A stretch of 64,000 bases of DNA from Aequoribacter sp049615385 (GTDB lineage Bacteria > Pseudomonadota > Gammaproteobacteria > Pseudomonadales > Halieaceae), in NCBI RefSeq assembly GCF_049615385.1, contig NZ_JBMZFL010000013.1; one strand, 5' to 3'. Under the pieces are notes generated by a model. It did no database searches, had not been told where the DNA came from, and saw only the letters and a list, made by a program, of their open reading frames with translations. Of the stretch, positions 44,594-53,797 are shown one piece after another. Both the position numbers and the translations under genes were made by a program. Positions within the stretch are counted from its first letter, which is position 1, and each line of letters starts with the position of its first letter.

Positions 44594-46423
44594 GTGACAG
44601 AAGCTCCTCCTATCAAATTACGTATACCAAGAGCAGAACTATCGTCCTGTTCTCTGTTTGACGTTACGCCAGCTGCCGCCGCCAAGTGGGCAGAAGATTT
44701 ACCGCTCACCAACGCCAAGCTGATGTCTCGCGGTTTGCTCAAGGCGACCTGGGAATTAAACCGCATTGATATGCCCGCCGACCAGCGTTTGGCAATCTTA
44801 AACAGCCTGCGCCGCCCCGTGCACACGGCGCTCAACAGCCTAGCAACACATTTTCTAAATCAGCCGCTATCGCTACCGGCCGAAGCGCGCGAAATGTTCG
44901 AGCTCGCCGACAACTTAGCCAAACAAGTCACCACCGGTTACACCCTGGTTGCGGTGCAGGCCATTCAACAGCGAGGGCGATTTCAATCTGGCAGCCCAGC
45001 CAAAACAACATGTGAAGGATTGCACCGTGCCATCAGCATAGCGGGACGTCGATTTCTTCAGACCTTGCAGCTGTATAAGCCCATTGAACGCGGCAGCTGG
45101 TTAGAGCTCTATCAACTCTACTTACTGTGTGATCGACAACAGCTCTCAGACATCAAAGTCACTGATGAGCTCGACGGCTCGTGCTCCGTTAAAGCACGTT
45201 TTACACAAATTTGCCTGCTGGGTTCTTGTCGACCAAACCAGTTACGACAAAAAGATCTACCGGTCGTCTACCGGCAGTTTTACGAACAGCGCGAGCTCTG
45301 CCATTTGCTGCCAGCCACCTCTGGCGAGGGTCTGCTCATTATCGATTTGGGTTCTGACAGCGCTCCAGTTTATAACACCGAACCTGAGAATACCTCTGAG
45401 CTCGGGGCCCAACATCGGTATTTATTTATCGAGCCGCTCACCACCCGATTTAAAGAGCACATCAATTACATTCGTCACCGACCCGCAAAATCGATCGTCG
45501 AAAACCACAAAGAGCCGATGCTAAGCACCGATGTACTCGAGCATCTGGTGAGCTCACTGGGGCAAGTCAATATCCGTGGTTTTTCGCGCACCCAGGTTGC
45601 GGGCACCATGCACATTGTTGTCGGTCTAGCGAGCGTCCATTTCCACATCGCTGGCGAGCGTATTTTCGAACGCGTGTTGCAAGAAGGGCCCTCGTCGGAA
45701 AGCAAACACACCAGTGACGTTGCGGCATTTTTGCATCGCAGCGATACCGATCAAAACGCCAGGGAAACTGCAGAGACCGAGGATCAAAGCGTCACCGATG
45801 AGATCAGCGACGATGCCTACTCGCAAGAGCGTAGCCGAACTGCTCGAATCGCCCCCGATGACGATCTATCGGGCGCGGAATTGAGCCGGCGCTATCCAAA
45901 GCATCGTGTCCGAGTCATTAATTCAAGCACCGGCGGGTACTGCCTAGAGTGGAGCAGTGCTCTGCCGCGCAGCGTTAAAACCGGCGACGTGGTTGGCCTC
46001 TGTGAAGAAGGCACAAAAGACTGGGTCATTGCGACCATTCGCTGGGTCAGCCAACTCGAAAACGCCAAGACGCTCATCGGGGTGTCGTTGTTGAGCCCGA
46101 GTGCGTTTGCCTTCGGCGCCCAAACCATCAAAAAGCTTGGCGAGGTGTCAGATCCTGTGCGGGTACTGTTGCTACCCGAAATTTCACTGACCGGCACGCC
46201 TCAAACGCTGATCACACCGCGTTTAGGCTTTAAAGAATTTCAGAAAATCTCTTTGATACAGGGCAATCAGAGCCATTACGCTCAGTTGCAACGACAAGTG
46301 TCGTCAACGCCGAGTTACTCGCAGTTCGCGTTCCGTTACATGCAGCAGCTAAAAGATGTAATGGCCGACGAACACGGGATACTCGACAAAAACCCCTTCA
46401 ACGCGGTGTGGCACTACCTGTAA
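44594..46423 (+). CDS. Conserved hypothetical protein with a degenerate PilZ-like region
   Basis: Large soluble-looking protein of 609 residues with no signal peptide or transmembrane helix. The first 400 residues are not recognised. Near residues 430-520 a region resembles PilZ domains: a basic cluster RRYPKHRVR and VINSSTGGYCLEW, where NSSTGG fits the (D/N)xSxxG half of the c-di-GMP motif. The RxxxR half is not matched exactly. The start is a GTG at 44594 with no strong ribosome site. In Pseudomonas, by memory, an uncharacterised gene of similar size lies near fimX and serB, so an orthologue is plausible. Role unknown; a c-di-GMP-responsive or inert PilZ scaffold is only a guess. Confidence 0.6.
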   Translation: MTEAPPIKLRIPRAELSSCSLFDVTPAAAAKWAEDLPLTNAKLMSRGLLKATWELNRIDMPADQRLAILNSLRRPVHTALNSLATHFLNQPLSLPAEAREMFELADNLAKQVTTGYTLVAVQAIQQRGRFQSGSPAKTTCEGLHRAISIAGRRFLQTLQLYKPIERGSWLELYQLYLLCDRQQLSDIKVTDELDGSCSVKARFTQICLLGSCRPNQLRQKDLPVVYRQFYEQRELCHLLPATSGEGLLIIDLGSDSAPVYNTEPENTSELGAQHRYLFIEPLTTRFKEHINYIRHRPAKSIVENHKEPMLSTDVLEHLVSSLGQVNIRGFSRTQVAGTMHIVVGLASVHFHIAGERIFERVLQEGPSSESKHTSDVAAFLHRSDTDQNARETAETEDQSVTDEISDDAYSQERSRTARIAPDDDLSGAELSRRYPKHRVRVINSSTGGYCLEWSSALPRSVKTGDVVGLCEEGTKDWVIATIRWVSQLENAKTLIGVSLLSPSAFAFGAQTIKKLGEVSDPVRVLLLPEISLTGTPQTLITPRLGFKEFQKISLIQGNQSHYAQLQRQVSSTPSYSQFAFRYMQQLKDVMADEHGILDKNPFNAVWHYL

Positions 46424-46434
46424 GCGGCTTAAAT

Positions 46435-47652
46435 TTATGCGGGCGTCTGATACCGATCGGCAATACCGAGTAAATATAAAATCGCATCCAACCCCAAAGT
46501 AGAAATAGACTGCTCGGCGGCTTCCTTCACCAGGGGCTTGGCGCGAAAGGCCACGCCGAGTCCCGCGATACCCAGCATGGGCAGGTCGTTAGCACCATCA
46601 CCCACGGCAATTACCTGCTGAAGCTCGATGTTCTCTTGCTCAGCTAATTGACGCAACAAGTAAGCCTTACGCTCACCGTCAACGATTTCACCTTTCACAT
46701 CGCCCGTAACGAGGCCATCTTGAATATCAAGCTCGTTGGCAAAGACGTAATCCATGCCCAACTCCGCCTGTAACTTTTTAGCAAAGTAAGTGAATCCACC
46801 CGAGACAATCGCTGTTCGATATCCCAGCCGACGCAAAACGCTGATTAAGTGTGCGGCCCCTTCGGTAATCGGCAACTCGTTCGCAATTTCTGACAAGACA
46901 GACTCAGACAAACCTTTTAGCAAGCCTAATCGCTCACGAAAACTGGCCTTAAAATCTAACTCGCCCCGCATTGCACGCTCGGTGATTGCGGCCACCTGTT
47001 CACCCACACCGGCGCGCTTGGCCAACTCATCAATCACTTCCGCCTCGATCAGCGTCGAGTCCATATCGAACACCACCAAGCGGCGATTGCGCCGATACAT
47101 ATCGTCTTGCTGGAAAGCCAAATCGATTTCTAAACCACTGGCAACCGACATCAATTCACGTTTGAACTGCGCTCGATCAGCGGTTTGACCCCTAACTGAG
47201 AATTCCACACAGGCTTTACTCGAGGGGGGCATAGGGCCTAATGGTATACGACCAGATAGGCGTGTAATTCCATCAATATTGAGACCATGACGATACACAA
47301 CAGCACCGAGAGCTGCGATATGCTCGGCGGTGACTCGACGGGCAAGCAGAGTCACAATGTAACGCGGGCTACCCTGAGCTGCCACCCAGTCAAAATAACG
47401 CTCAGAAGACACCGGCTCCCAACCTAAACTCAGCTGCTCCTCGTTACACATTGACTGCAGTTGCTGACGCAAGGCGCTTTGCGATTCCGCCGTGTGAATA
47501 GCCAACAGCAAACCAATTGACAGTCGATCGTGAATAACAGACTGACCAATATCCAAAATATCACATTGATGCTGGGCACATAGCGCCATCATTTTGGCCG
47601 TTAGGCCCGGCACGTCACTTCCTGAAAATGTCGCGAGAACGATATCGGTCAC
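46435..47652 (-). CDS. serB: Phosphoserine phosphatase
   Basis: HAD-family phosphatase for the last step of serine synthesis. The 405-residue protein has two ACT-like regulatory domains in the first half (one opening VLATFSGSDVPGL, the second at about 100-180) and then the catalytic domain. Motifs: DMDSTLI with the nucleophile Asp, SGGF with the Ser, and GDGANDLPML with the metal-binding aspartates. The N-terminal ACT extension is the longer Pseudomonas-type form rather than the E. coli 322-residue protein. Divergent from the ytjB-like gene, as in E. coli and Pseudomonas. Confidence 0.95.
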   Translation of the reverse strand: MTDIVLATFSGSDVPGLTAKMMALCAQHQCDILDIGQSVIHDRLSIGLLLAIHTAESQSALRQQLQSMCNEEQLSLGWEPVSSERYFDWVAAQGSPRYIVTLLARRVTAEHIAALGAVVYRHGLNIDGITRLSGRIPLGPMPPSSKACVEFSVRGQTADRAQFKRELMSVASGLEIDLAFQQDDMYRRNRRLVVFDMDSTLIEAEVIDELAKRAGVGEQVAAITERAMRGELDFKASFRERLGLLKGLSESVLSEIANELPITEGAAHLISVLRRLGYRTAIVSGGFTYFAKKLQAELGMDYVFANELDIQDGLVTGDVKGEIVDGERKAYLLRQLAEQENIELQQVIAVGDGANDLPMLGIAGLGVAFRAKPLVKEAAEQSISTLGLDAILYLLGIADRYQTPA

Positions 47653-47775
47653 GGGGAATTCCTAATATTCACAGACGCGTAGTTTACTGGTCTGGTTAAC
47701 GGACACAAGTGGGTATTACTTCGCAAAATGGCATCGGTGAGGTATCCTCCGCGCTAACCTTGGTTGGATACAGAC

Positions 47776-48987
47776 GTGCCAGAATACTTCAAACAACTTC
47801 CGATTCGACTGCAGCTCGGGATCGCCACCGCTGTACTCACGCTAATCGCCAGCTTGACACTGGTCTTCTTGGCGACGCGTTCAACCCAGTACATCACCTC
47901 AGAGCAAGCAAAGGTTGTGAGCGTTACCTTGGCTGAGCAGCTCAGCAGCCAAGTCAACTTAGCGCTACTCAACAAAGACAATCTAGCCACTAGCGCAATA
48001 CTTAACCGAAGTATTCGCGAGGGCTGGATTCAAGGCGCGACGCTCAGCGAACCTGGCGGCAACGTGATCGCAAAAGCTGGAACCAAGACAGATGCGCACC
48101 AGACCATACCCATTGAAATCGATGGCAGAGTGCTGGCTCAACTGCGGATCGACTACAGTGATCAGATGGCCTCTCATTTGCGCTCGCAGCAATGGTGGAC
48201 TCTGTCAGGTCTAGCAGTGATTATTGCAATCGCAATGGGCGCACTGGCCGCCCAAATTGGCCGCCTATACTCGCGCGCTTTAGAGTCATTGAAACAACAA
48301 ATTCCCCAGCTCGAGGATACAACGGATACCGCCAACGAAATTCGCGCCATCGAGACGCGTTTACGAGCGCTGCCCCTAGATCTTCTCGCAGAGCAAGTCG
48401 ACTTAGACCCACTGCGCCCGCACGTAAATCAAACGGTGATATCGCTGGTCTCGCTTGATGCACTGGAACACTACATTGCGACACTTAACGAGGAATCTTT
48501 AGAGCGCTATACGCAGCGTTTATATCAGTGTCTGAGAAGCGCGGCCCAACTCTACGGTGGAAAGATCCATGTGGTACGTCAACTCTGCGTTGCGATGGTT
48601 TTCTCTGACCAAGACTCCAGACGCGCCACTACGGCAGCATCACAGGCCTCCCTGTTGTTGCAGATGCTTTGCAAAAAACAGGAAGACGCCGGACAGCTTA
48701 AGTATCAGGTACGCTGTGTTTTAGGACAATCCGAACTCCGACCACTCGAAGAACACAGCTTTTACGCTGACCTGTACGTCCAAAATCATTTTGATCAACT
48801 TCAGCAAGCCTTTGAACAAAGTGAGGTATTATGGATCGAACACAGTCTGTGTGACGAAGCGCCATTTAACGAGGGTTATACCCTCGGCCCCATTATTGAT
48901 GGCTACGCCGCGATTGTAGGTATACCGCCAGAGACACTTGAGCTGCTGGCCGAGCAAGCAGATCAAGCGCACCGCAAACTTAAGTAG
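47776..48987 (+). CDS. YtjB/Smp-AhpA-like membrane protein
   Basis: Membrane protein of about 403 residues with one N-terminal transmembrane helix (about 14-35), a periplasmic stretch with QVNLALLNKDN, and a second helix (about 142-165) before a cytoplasmic C-terminal part. Position beside divergent serB and the topology fit the YtjB/Smp (AhpA-like) family, which is of unclear function. I prefer the GTG at 47776 with GGA seven bases upstream over a TTG at 47764. Its 3' end overlaps the convergent parC end by eight bases. Confidence 0.75.
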   Translation: MPEYFKQLPIRLQLGIATAVLTLIASLTLVFLATRSTQYITSEQAKVVSVTLAEQLSSQVNLALLNKDNLATSAILNRSIREGWIQGATLSEPGGNVIAKAGTKTDAHQTIPIEIDGRVLAQLRIDYSDQMASHLRSQQWWTLSGLAVIIAIAMGALAAQIGRLYSRALESLKQQIPQLEDTTDTANEIRAIETRLRALPLDLLAEQVDLDPLRPHVNQTVISLVSLDALEHYIATLNEESLERYTQRLYQCLRSAAQLYGGKIHVVRQLCVAMVFSDQDSRRATTAASQASLLLQMLCKKQEDAGQLKYQVRCVLGQSELRPLEEHSFYADLYVQNHFDQLQQAFEQSEVLWIEHSLCDEAPFNEGYTLGPIIDGYAAIVGIPPETLELLAEQADQAHRKLK

Positions 48988-51241
48988 CGTCGGGATGTTC
49001 AGCCACAAGGTAGTCGACGTTTTGTAAACCCCTCGGTAACTTGCTGCCTCGGCGTCCTCTTTCACCACGATAGTGATCCAACTCGCTAACTTTAAGCGTC
49101 AAATGACGCTTACCGGCATGCAACACAAGCCTAGATTCCTGTGTTAAAACCGCAATGCCTTTTGCCATTTCCTCTCGAGATTTAACGCGCGCGCTGGGTA
49201 TCGAGATAATTTTATTCCCTTTACCACGGGCCAGCTCGGGTAAATCGGCTAAGGGGAATACCAACAACCGCCCCTCAGTTGACACCGCTGCAACCAGTAG
49301 GTCATCGCCATGAGGTACCTGGGCTGGAGGCAGAACCTCGGAACCGTTGGGCAAATTCAGAATGGCTTTACCGGCTTTGTTCTTTGCCATCAAATGACCA
49401 AGCTCTGTCACAAAACCATAGCCCGCATCACTGGCCAACAGAATTTTTTGCCGCTCATCCCCCAACAACAAGGCTTTAAAACCAACACCCGGCGGTGGAC
49501 TGATACGACCCGTAACCGGCTCGCCTTGTCCCCTCGCGGATGGCAAGTTGTGCGTCGGCAGGGTATAAGCTCGGCCCGTGCTATCGATTAAAATTGCACT
49601 TTGATTGCTTCGCCCCGCTGCCGCCAAATTAAAGTTATCTCCCGCTTTGTAACTCAAGCTTGTAGGGTCAATATCATGGCCTTTAGCCGCGCGAATCCAA
49701 CCTTTTTCTGACAAGACAACAGTGATTGGCTCGGTCGACATCAGTTCCTTCTCAGAGAACGCCTTCGCTTCTTCACGAGCCACTAGGGGGGAGCTGCGCT
49801 CATCACCAAATTGCTCGGCCACCGCTAGAAGTTCTTTTTTGATCAAGGTTCGCATGCGAGCTGTAGAGCCCAAGGTCAGCTCAAGCTGTTCGCGCTCTTT
49901 CTCAAGCTCGTCTTGCTCTCCTCGGATCTTCATTTCTTCAAGCTTGGCCAAATTGCGTAATTTCAGTTCGAGTACGGCTTCGGCTTGCGCATCGGACAAG
50001 CCAAAACGCTGCATTAAGACTGGTTTGGGCTTATCTTCGGTGCGGATTATATGAATGACTTCATCAATATTTAGATAGGCAATTAAATAGCCTTCGAGCA
50101 AGTGCAGGCGCTTGAGTACTTTTTCTAAACGATACTGCAAACGGCGGCGAACGGTCTCCGTCCGAAACTCGAGCCATTCACGCAGTATGGCGTCTAACGA
50201 TTTCACCCCTGGGCGACCGTTATTGCCAATCAAATTCATGTTAATTCGATAGCTACGCTCTAAATCGGTGGTAGCAAACAGATGCAACATCAGGGCGTCG
50301 ATATCGACTCGGTTTGACTTAGGCACAATCACCAAGCGCGTAGGATTCTCATGGTCCGACTCGTCGCGCAGGTCATTGACTAAGGGCAGTTTTTTAGCTT
50401 GCATCTGCGCCGCGATCTGCTCGAGCACCTTTGCACCAGACACCTGATACGGCAGAGCATCGACGATAATGGCACCGTCTTCTTTCTGCCAATGCGCGCG
50501 CATTTTCAGCGATCCCCGACCACTGCGATAAAAGGCTTTGATCTCGTCTCTGGGCGTAATGATTTCCGCTTGGGTTGGAAAATCGGGCGCTTGAACATGT
50601 TCGCACAAGTCATCGACGGTCGATTTTGGATATTCCAGTAGGCGAATGGTAGCGGATACGACTTCGCGTAAATTGTGTGGCGGTATGTCAGTCGCCATGC
50701 CCACAGCAATACCCGTTATCCCATTAAGCAACACATTGGGCACTTGCGCGGGCAGTACCGAAGGTTCGTCCATAGTGCCATCAAAGTTGGGGACCCAATC
50801 GACCGTGCCTTGGCCAAGCTCCCCTAACAGCGCATCTGCATAGGCCGTTAATCTGGATTCGGTATAGCGCATCGCAGCGAAGGACTTGGGATCATCCGCC
50901 GAGCCCCAGTTACCCTGACCGTCTACCAGTGGGTAGCGATAGCTAAAAGGTTGCGCCATTAACACCATGGCTTCGTACGCAGCGCTATCGCCATGCGGAT
51001 GAAATTTACCGATCACATCACCAACGGTACGTGCTGACTTTTTGTATTTAGCGGACGCCTTGAGACCTAGCTCACTCATGGCATAGATGATTCGGCGCTG
51101 AACAGGTTTTAAACCGTCGCCAACATTGGGTAAGGCGCGGTCCAAAATGACGTACATCGAGTAATCAAGATAGGCTTTTTCAGCGTAATCGCGCAGCGAT
51201 ACCGATTCGTCTTCTTCCGGCAACATGGGCATGTCAGACAT
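48980..51241 (-). CDS. parC: DNA topoisomerase IV subunit A
   Basis: Cuts and passes DNA to unlink daughter chromosomes. The 753-residue protein has catalytic Tyr126 in AAMRYTESR, and the quinolone-resistance region HPHGDSAAYE with Ser86 and Glu90, equivalent to the susceptible E. coli residues Ser80 and Glu84. The C-terminal beta-pinwheel domain follows after about residue 490 and includes ELARGKGNKIISIP. The gene converges on the ytjB-like gene. parE is not in the window. The ribosome site is weak but the ATG at 51241 agrees with family length. Confidence 0.96.
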   Translation of the reverse strand: MSDMPMLPEEDESVSLRDYAEKAYLDYSMYVILDRALPNVGDGLKPVQRRIIYAMSELGLKASAKYKKSARTVGDVIGKFHPHGDSAAYEAMVLMAQPFSYRYPLVDGQGNWGSADDPKSFAAMRYTESRLTAYADALLGELGQGTVDWVPNFDGTMDEPSVLPAQVPNVLLNGITGIAVGMATDIPPHNLREVVSATIRLLEYPKSTVDDLCEHVQAPDFPTQAEIITPRDEIKAFYRSGRGSLKMRAHWQKEDGAIIVDALPYQVSGAKVLEQIAAQMQAKKLPLVNDLRDESDHENPTRLVIVPKSNRVDIDALMLHLFATTDLERSYRINMNLIGNNGRPGVKSLDAILREWLEFRTETVRRRLQYRLEKVLKRLHLLEGYLIAYLNIDEVIHIIRTEDKPKPVLMQRFGLSDAQAEAVLELKLRNLAKLEEMKIRGEQDELEKEREQLELTLGSTARMRTLIKKELLAVAEQFGDERSSPLVAREEAKAFSEKELMSTEPITVVLSEKGWIRAAKGHDIDPTSLSYKAGDNFNLAAAGRSNQSAILIDSTGRAYTLPTHNLPSARGQGEPVTGRISPPPGVGFKALLLGDERQKILLASDAGYGFVTELGHLMAKNKAGKAILNLPNGSEVLPPAQVPHGDDLLVAAVSTEGRLLVFPLADLPELARGKGNKIISIPSARVKSREEMAKGIAVLTQESRLVLHAGKRHLTLKVSELDHYRGERGRRGSKLPRGLQNVDYLVAEHPDAT

Positions 51242-51279
51242 GAGGGGTTTCCAATCTTATAAAACTTTCGCTGGCCAGC

Positions 51280-52095
51280 TTAGGCTTTTTTAGCCGACCC
51301 GTTTTGTAGTGACACCAATTGTTCGTTCAAATTCACAATTGAGTTGGCCATATCGACCATCAAAGAGTGAATTGTCGTCGGATTGGTTTTAATCATTTCA
51401 GTAAACTGTGCTTCTGGCACCTTAACGACCGAGCACTGAGTCTTGGCACGCACTGTGGCCGAGCGCTCACTGTGCGTCAAGGCCGCCATCGCGCCGAAAA
51501 TTTCGCCCTCAGCGATGGTGCCAACCACAATGCCGTCCACCACGACTTCGGCTGTGCCCGATGACAGGTTAAACACGAAATCGGCCTTCTCGCCTTGATT
51601 AATAATGACGTCGCCTGATTGATACACCTCAAAACCTGGCGTGACACGAGTATCTTCTTGTGCCGCCGCTGCAGTAACGCGCAACATCAAGCCCGAATAA
51701 GTCACCAGCAGGCGAGTCCAAACTTTAATACCATCGTTCTCGGAAAACACACGACGCATAAATTCAAGAGCGGGAAAGCTATGCAGAGTGGCACCCGACT
51801 CACTGCCATAAAATACCGTGGCATCGTCTTGGGAATCGCCCGCAATATCCGGCAGTAAAATATCACCTTCTTCTAGCACGTAGATGGTTCTGCCGCGATA
51901 ACGTGCTGAAATCGTGCCGCGCTCGATAAAGTAGAACTTACCCACATCAAAACCACGGAAATTGCCCGTCGCCGTCGGTTCGATTTCGACCGGGATATGG
52001 GGGATATTGACGACATCCAACAGCGCCTTGACTAAAGACTTGTACTGCTGACCAAGCGTTGTAAAATCCCGTGACAACTCTGCGTTTGCAAACAT
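51280..52095 (-). CDS. Cyclic-nucleotide-binding-domain protein
   Basis: Cytoplasmic protein of 271 residues starting at the ATG at 52095, with an AGG ribosome site. It appears to hold two double-stranded beta-helix modules: a degenerate one (about residues 35-105) and a C-terminal cNMP-binding domain (about 150-250). The latter has the phosphate-binding-cassette pattern GEIFGAMAALTHSERSATVRA, including the Glu and the Arg-Ser-Ala expected for ligand binding. No DNA-binding helix-turn-helix is visible, so it is not a Crp/Fnr regulator. Function unknown; the gene lies 38 bases upstream of parC and is probably co-transcribed with it. Confidence 0.7.
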   Translation of the reverse strand: MFANAELSRDFTTLGQQYKSLVKALLDVVNIPHIPVEIEPTATGNFRGFDVGKFYFIERGTISARYRGRTIYVLEEGDILLPDIAGDSQDDATVFYGSESGATLHSFPALEFMRRVFSENDGIKVWTRLLVTYSGLMLRVTAAAAQEDTRVTPGFEVYQSGDVIINQGEKADFVFNLSSGTAEVVVDGIVVGTIAEGEIFGAMAALTHSERSATVRAKTQCSVVKVPEAQFTEMIKTNPTTIHSLMVDMANSIVNLNEQLVSLQNGSAKKA

Positions 52096-52229
52096 AGATC
52101 TACCTTTTATTAATTCAGGAACCCAAACCACCCCTTGAGATTCGCTGCATACCCCATAGTAGCAGTAAACCAGCAAGTCTCAAACGCCGAAACAAAGGCA
52201 AACTTTAGAAAACAAGGATTTATGCAACT

Positions 52230-52691
52230 ATGACACCCTTAACTTGGCAGTGGCTTTCGTTTGAATCATTGTCTAACCAGCAGTTGTACCAAATGCTTGC
52301 ACTTAGATCAGAGGTATTCGTCGTTGAACAAGACTGTGCCTATCAAGATCTGGACGGTAAGGACCTCAAAGCATTACATCTAATTGGAGCATTCGACGAC
52401 AAAGTGCTCGCCACTGCACGCTTGCTTCCCGCAGGGGTATCGTATCCCGACGCCGCATCCATCGGCCGCATTGTGGTTCACCCTTCGTTACGAGGCCAAG
52501 ACTTGGGTCGCAAGACGGTGGAACTGGCGCTAGAACAATACCAGAAACTTTGGCCAGATGAAGAGCTATTAATTGGTGCTCAAGCTCGTTTGACGCGGTT
52601 TTACGAGGAATTAGGCTTTGTTTCCGAAGGTGAAATTTACGACGAAGACGGTATCGACCACATCATCATGCGTTGGGCAAAGTGCGCTTAG
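52230..52691 (+). CDS. ElaA-like GNAT acetyltransferase
   Basis: Cytoplasmic GNAT-fold N-acetyltransferase of 153 residues, of the ElaA type: LYQMLALRSEVFVVEQDCAYQDLDG near the N terminus, the acetyl-CoA-binding turn GRIVVHPSLRGQDLGRK and LTRFYEELGF near the end. Substrate unknown. Single plus-strand gene between the convergent fba and the divergent cNMP gene. Confidence 0.82.
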   Translation: MTPLTWQWLSFESLSNQQLYQMLALRSEVFVVEQDCAYQDLDGKDLKALHLIGAFDDKVLATARLLPAGVSYPDAASIGRIVVHPSLRGQDLGRKTVELALEQYQKLWPDEELLIGAQARLTRFYEELGFVSEGEIYDEDGIDHIIMRWAKCA

Positions 52692-52707
52692 GACAGGAAC
52701 ATTGAAG

Positions 52708-52729
52708 AGCAGGCCGTATGGCCTGCTCA
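52708..52729. terminator. Hairpin between the convergent elaA-like gene and fba
   Basis: A perfect nine-base stem (GAGCAGGCC with GGCCTGCTC) with a GTAT loop lies in the 47-base gap between the two converging stop codons. Neither side has a clear T-run, so it may be a weak bidirectional terminator or an mRNA 3'-end stabiliser. Confidence 0.5.
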
Positions 52730-52738
52730 AGACCAAGA

Positions 52739-53788
52739 CTACCAGCGCCCTGCGGTATAGGCATCGGCCGCATCGGCCAAAGACATAGGCTTGATTTTAT
52801 CGGCCCAGCCAGCGGTACCAAAAGCCTGATAGCGTGCGATGCAAATCTCTTTCATGGCCTTAATGCTGTGCGCTAAATATTTACGCGGGTCAAACTCAGA
52901 GGGATTCTCGGCCATAAAGCGACGGATAGCACCGGTCGAGGCCAAGCGTAAATCGGTATCGATATTCACTTTGCGAACGCCATGTCGGATGCCTTCTTGA
53001 ATTTGCTCAACCGGCACGCCATACGTCTCTGGAATTTTCCCACCAAACTCGTTGATGATAGCCAACCAGTCCTGAGGTACCGACGAAGAGCCATGCATGA
53101 CTAAGTGCGTATTTGGAATACGCGCATGAATTTCGCGAATACGGTCAATCGCCAAGATATCGCCAGTAGGCGGACGAGTGAACTTATACGCACCGTGGCT
53201 GGTCCCGCAGGCAATTGCCAAGGCATCAACGCCGGTCGCCGCGACAAAATCTGCAGCTTCGTCTGGGTCCGTCAGCATTTGGTCATGCGTTAATTTACCC
53301 GCCGCACCAATACCGTCTTCCTCACCAGCTTCGCCTGTTTCTAGTGAACCTAAACAACCTAATTCGCCCTCGACGGAAACACCGCAAGCGTGCGCCATAT
53401 CGACAGTTTGACGCGTCACGCGAACATTATAGTCGTAGTCCATGGGTGTTTTGCCGTCCTCTCCCAACGACCCATCCATCATCACCGAGCTAAAACCCAG
53501 CTGAATCGAGCGCTGACACACGGCAGGTGACACACCATGATCCTGATGCATCACCACCGGAATATCCGGAAATTCCTCAATGGCTGCCGCAATCATGTGA
53601 CGCAGAAAAGGTGCACCAGCGTATTTGCGAGCGCCTGCGCTGGCCTGCATGATAACGGGTGAATTGGTCTCAGCAGCGGCCTCCATAATAGCTCGAGTCT
53701 GCTCGAGGTTGTTAACATTGAACGCCGGCACACCGTAGCCGTGCTCGGCGGCGTGATCCAACATTTGACGCATGCTTATCAGTGCCAT
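52739..53788 (-). CDS. fba: Class II fructose-bisphosphate aldolase
   Basis: Zinc enzyme that splits or forms fructose 1,6-bisphosphate. The 349-residue protein has metal and substrate motifs VVMHQDHGVSPAVCQ, FSSVMMDGSLGEDGKTP and VMHGSSSVPQDW. It is the last gene of the tkt-epd-pgk-fba run, nine bases behind pgk. Long class-II type (Calvin-cycle/Pseudomonas-like) by its length and its GEDGKTPMDYDYNV region. Confidence 0.95.
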   Translation of the reverse strand: MALISMRQMLDHAAEHGYGVPAFNVNNLEQTRAIMEAAAETNSPVIMQASAGARKYAGAPFLRHMIAAAIEEFPDIPVVMHQDHGVSPAVCQRSIQLGFSSVMMDGSLGEDGKTPMDYDYNVRVTRQTVDMAHACGVSVEGELGCLGSLETGEAGEEDGIGAAGKLTHDQMLTDPDEAADFVAATGVDALAIACGTSHGAYKFTRPPTGDILAIDRIREIHARIPNTHLVMHGSSSVPQDWLAIINEFGGKIPETYGVPVEQIQEGIRHGVRKVNIDTDLRLASTGAIRRFMAENPSEFDPRKYLAHSIKAMKEICIARYQAFGTAGWADKIKPMSLADAADAYTAGRW

Positions 53789-53797
53789 AATTTCCCC

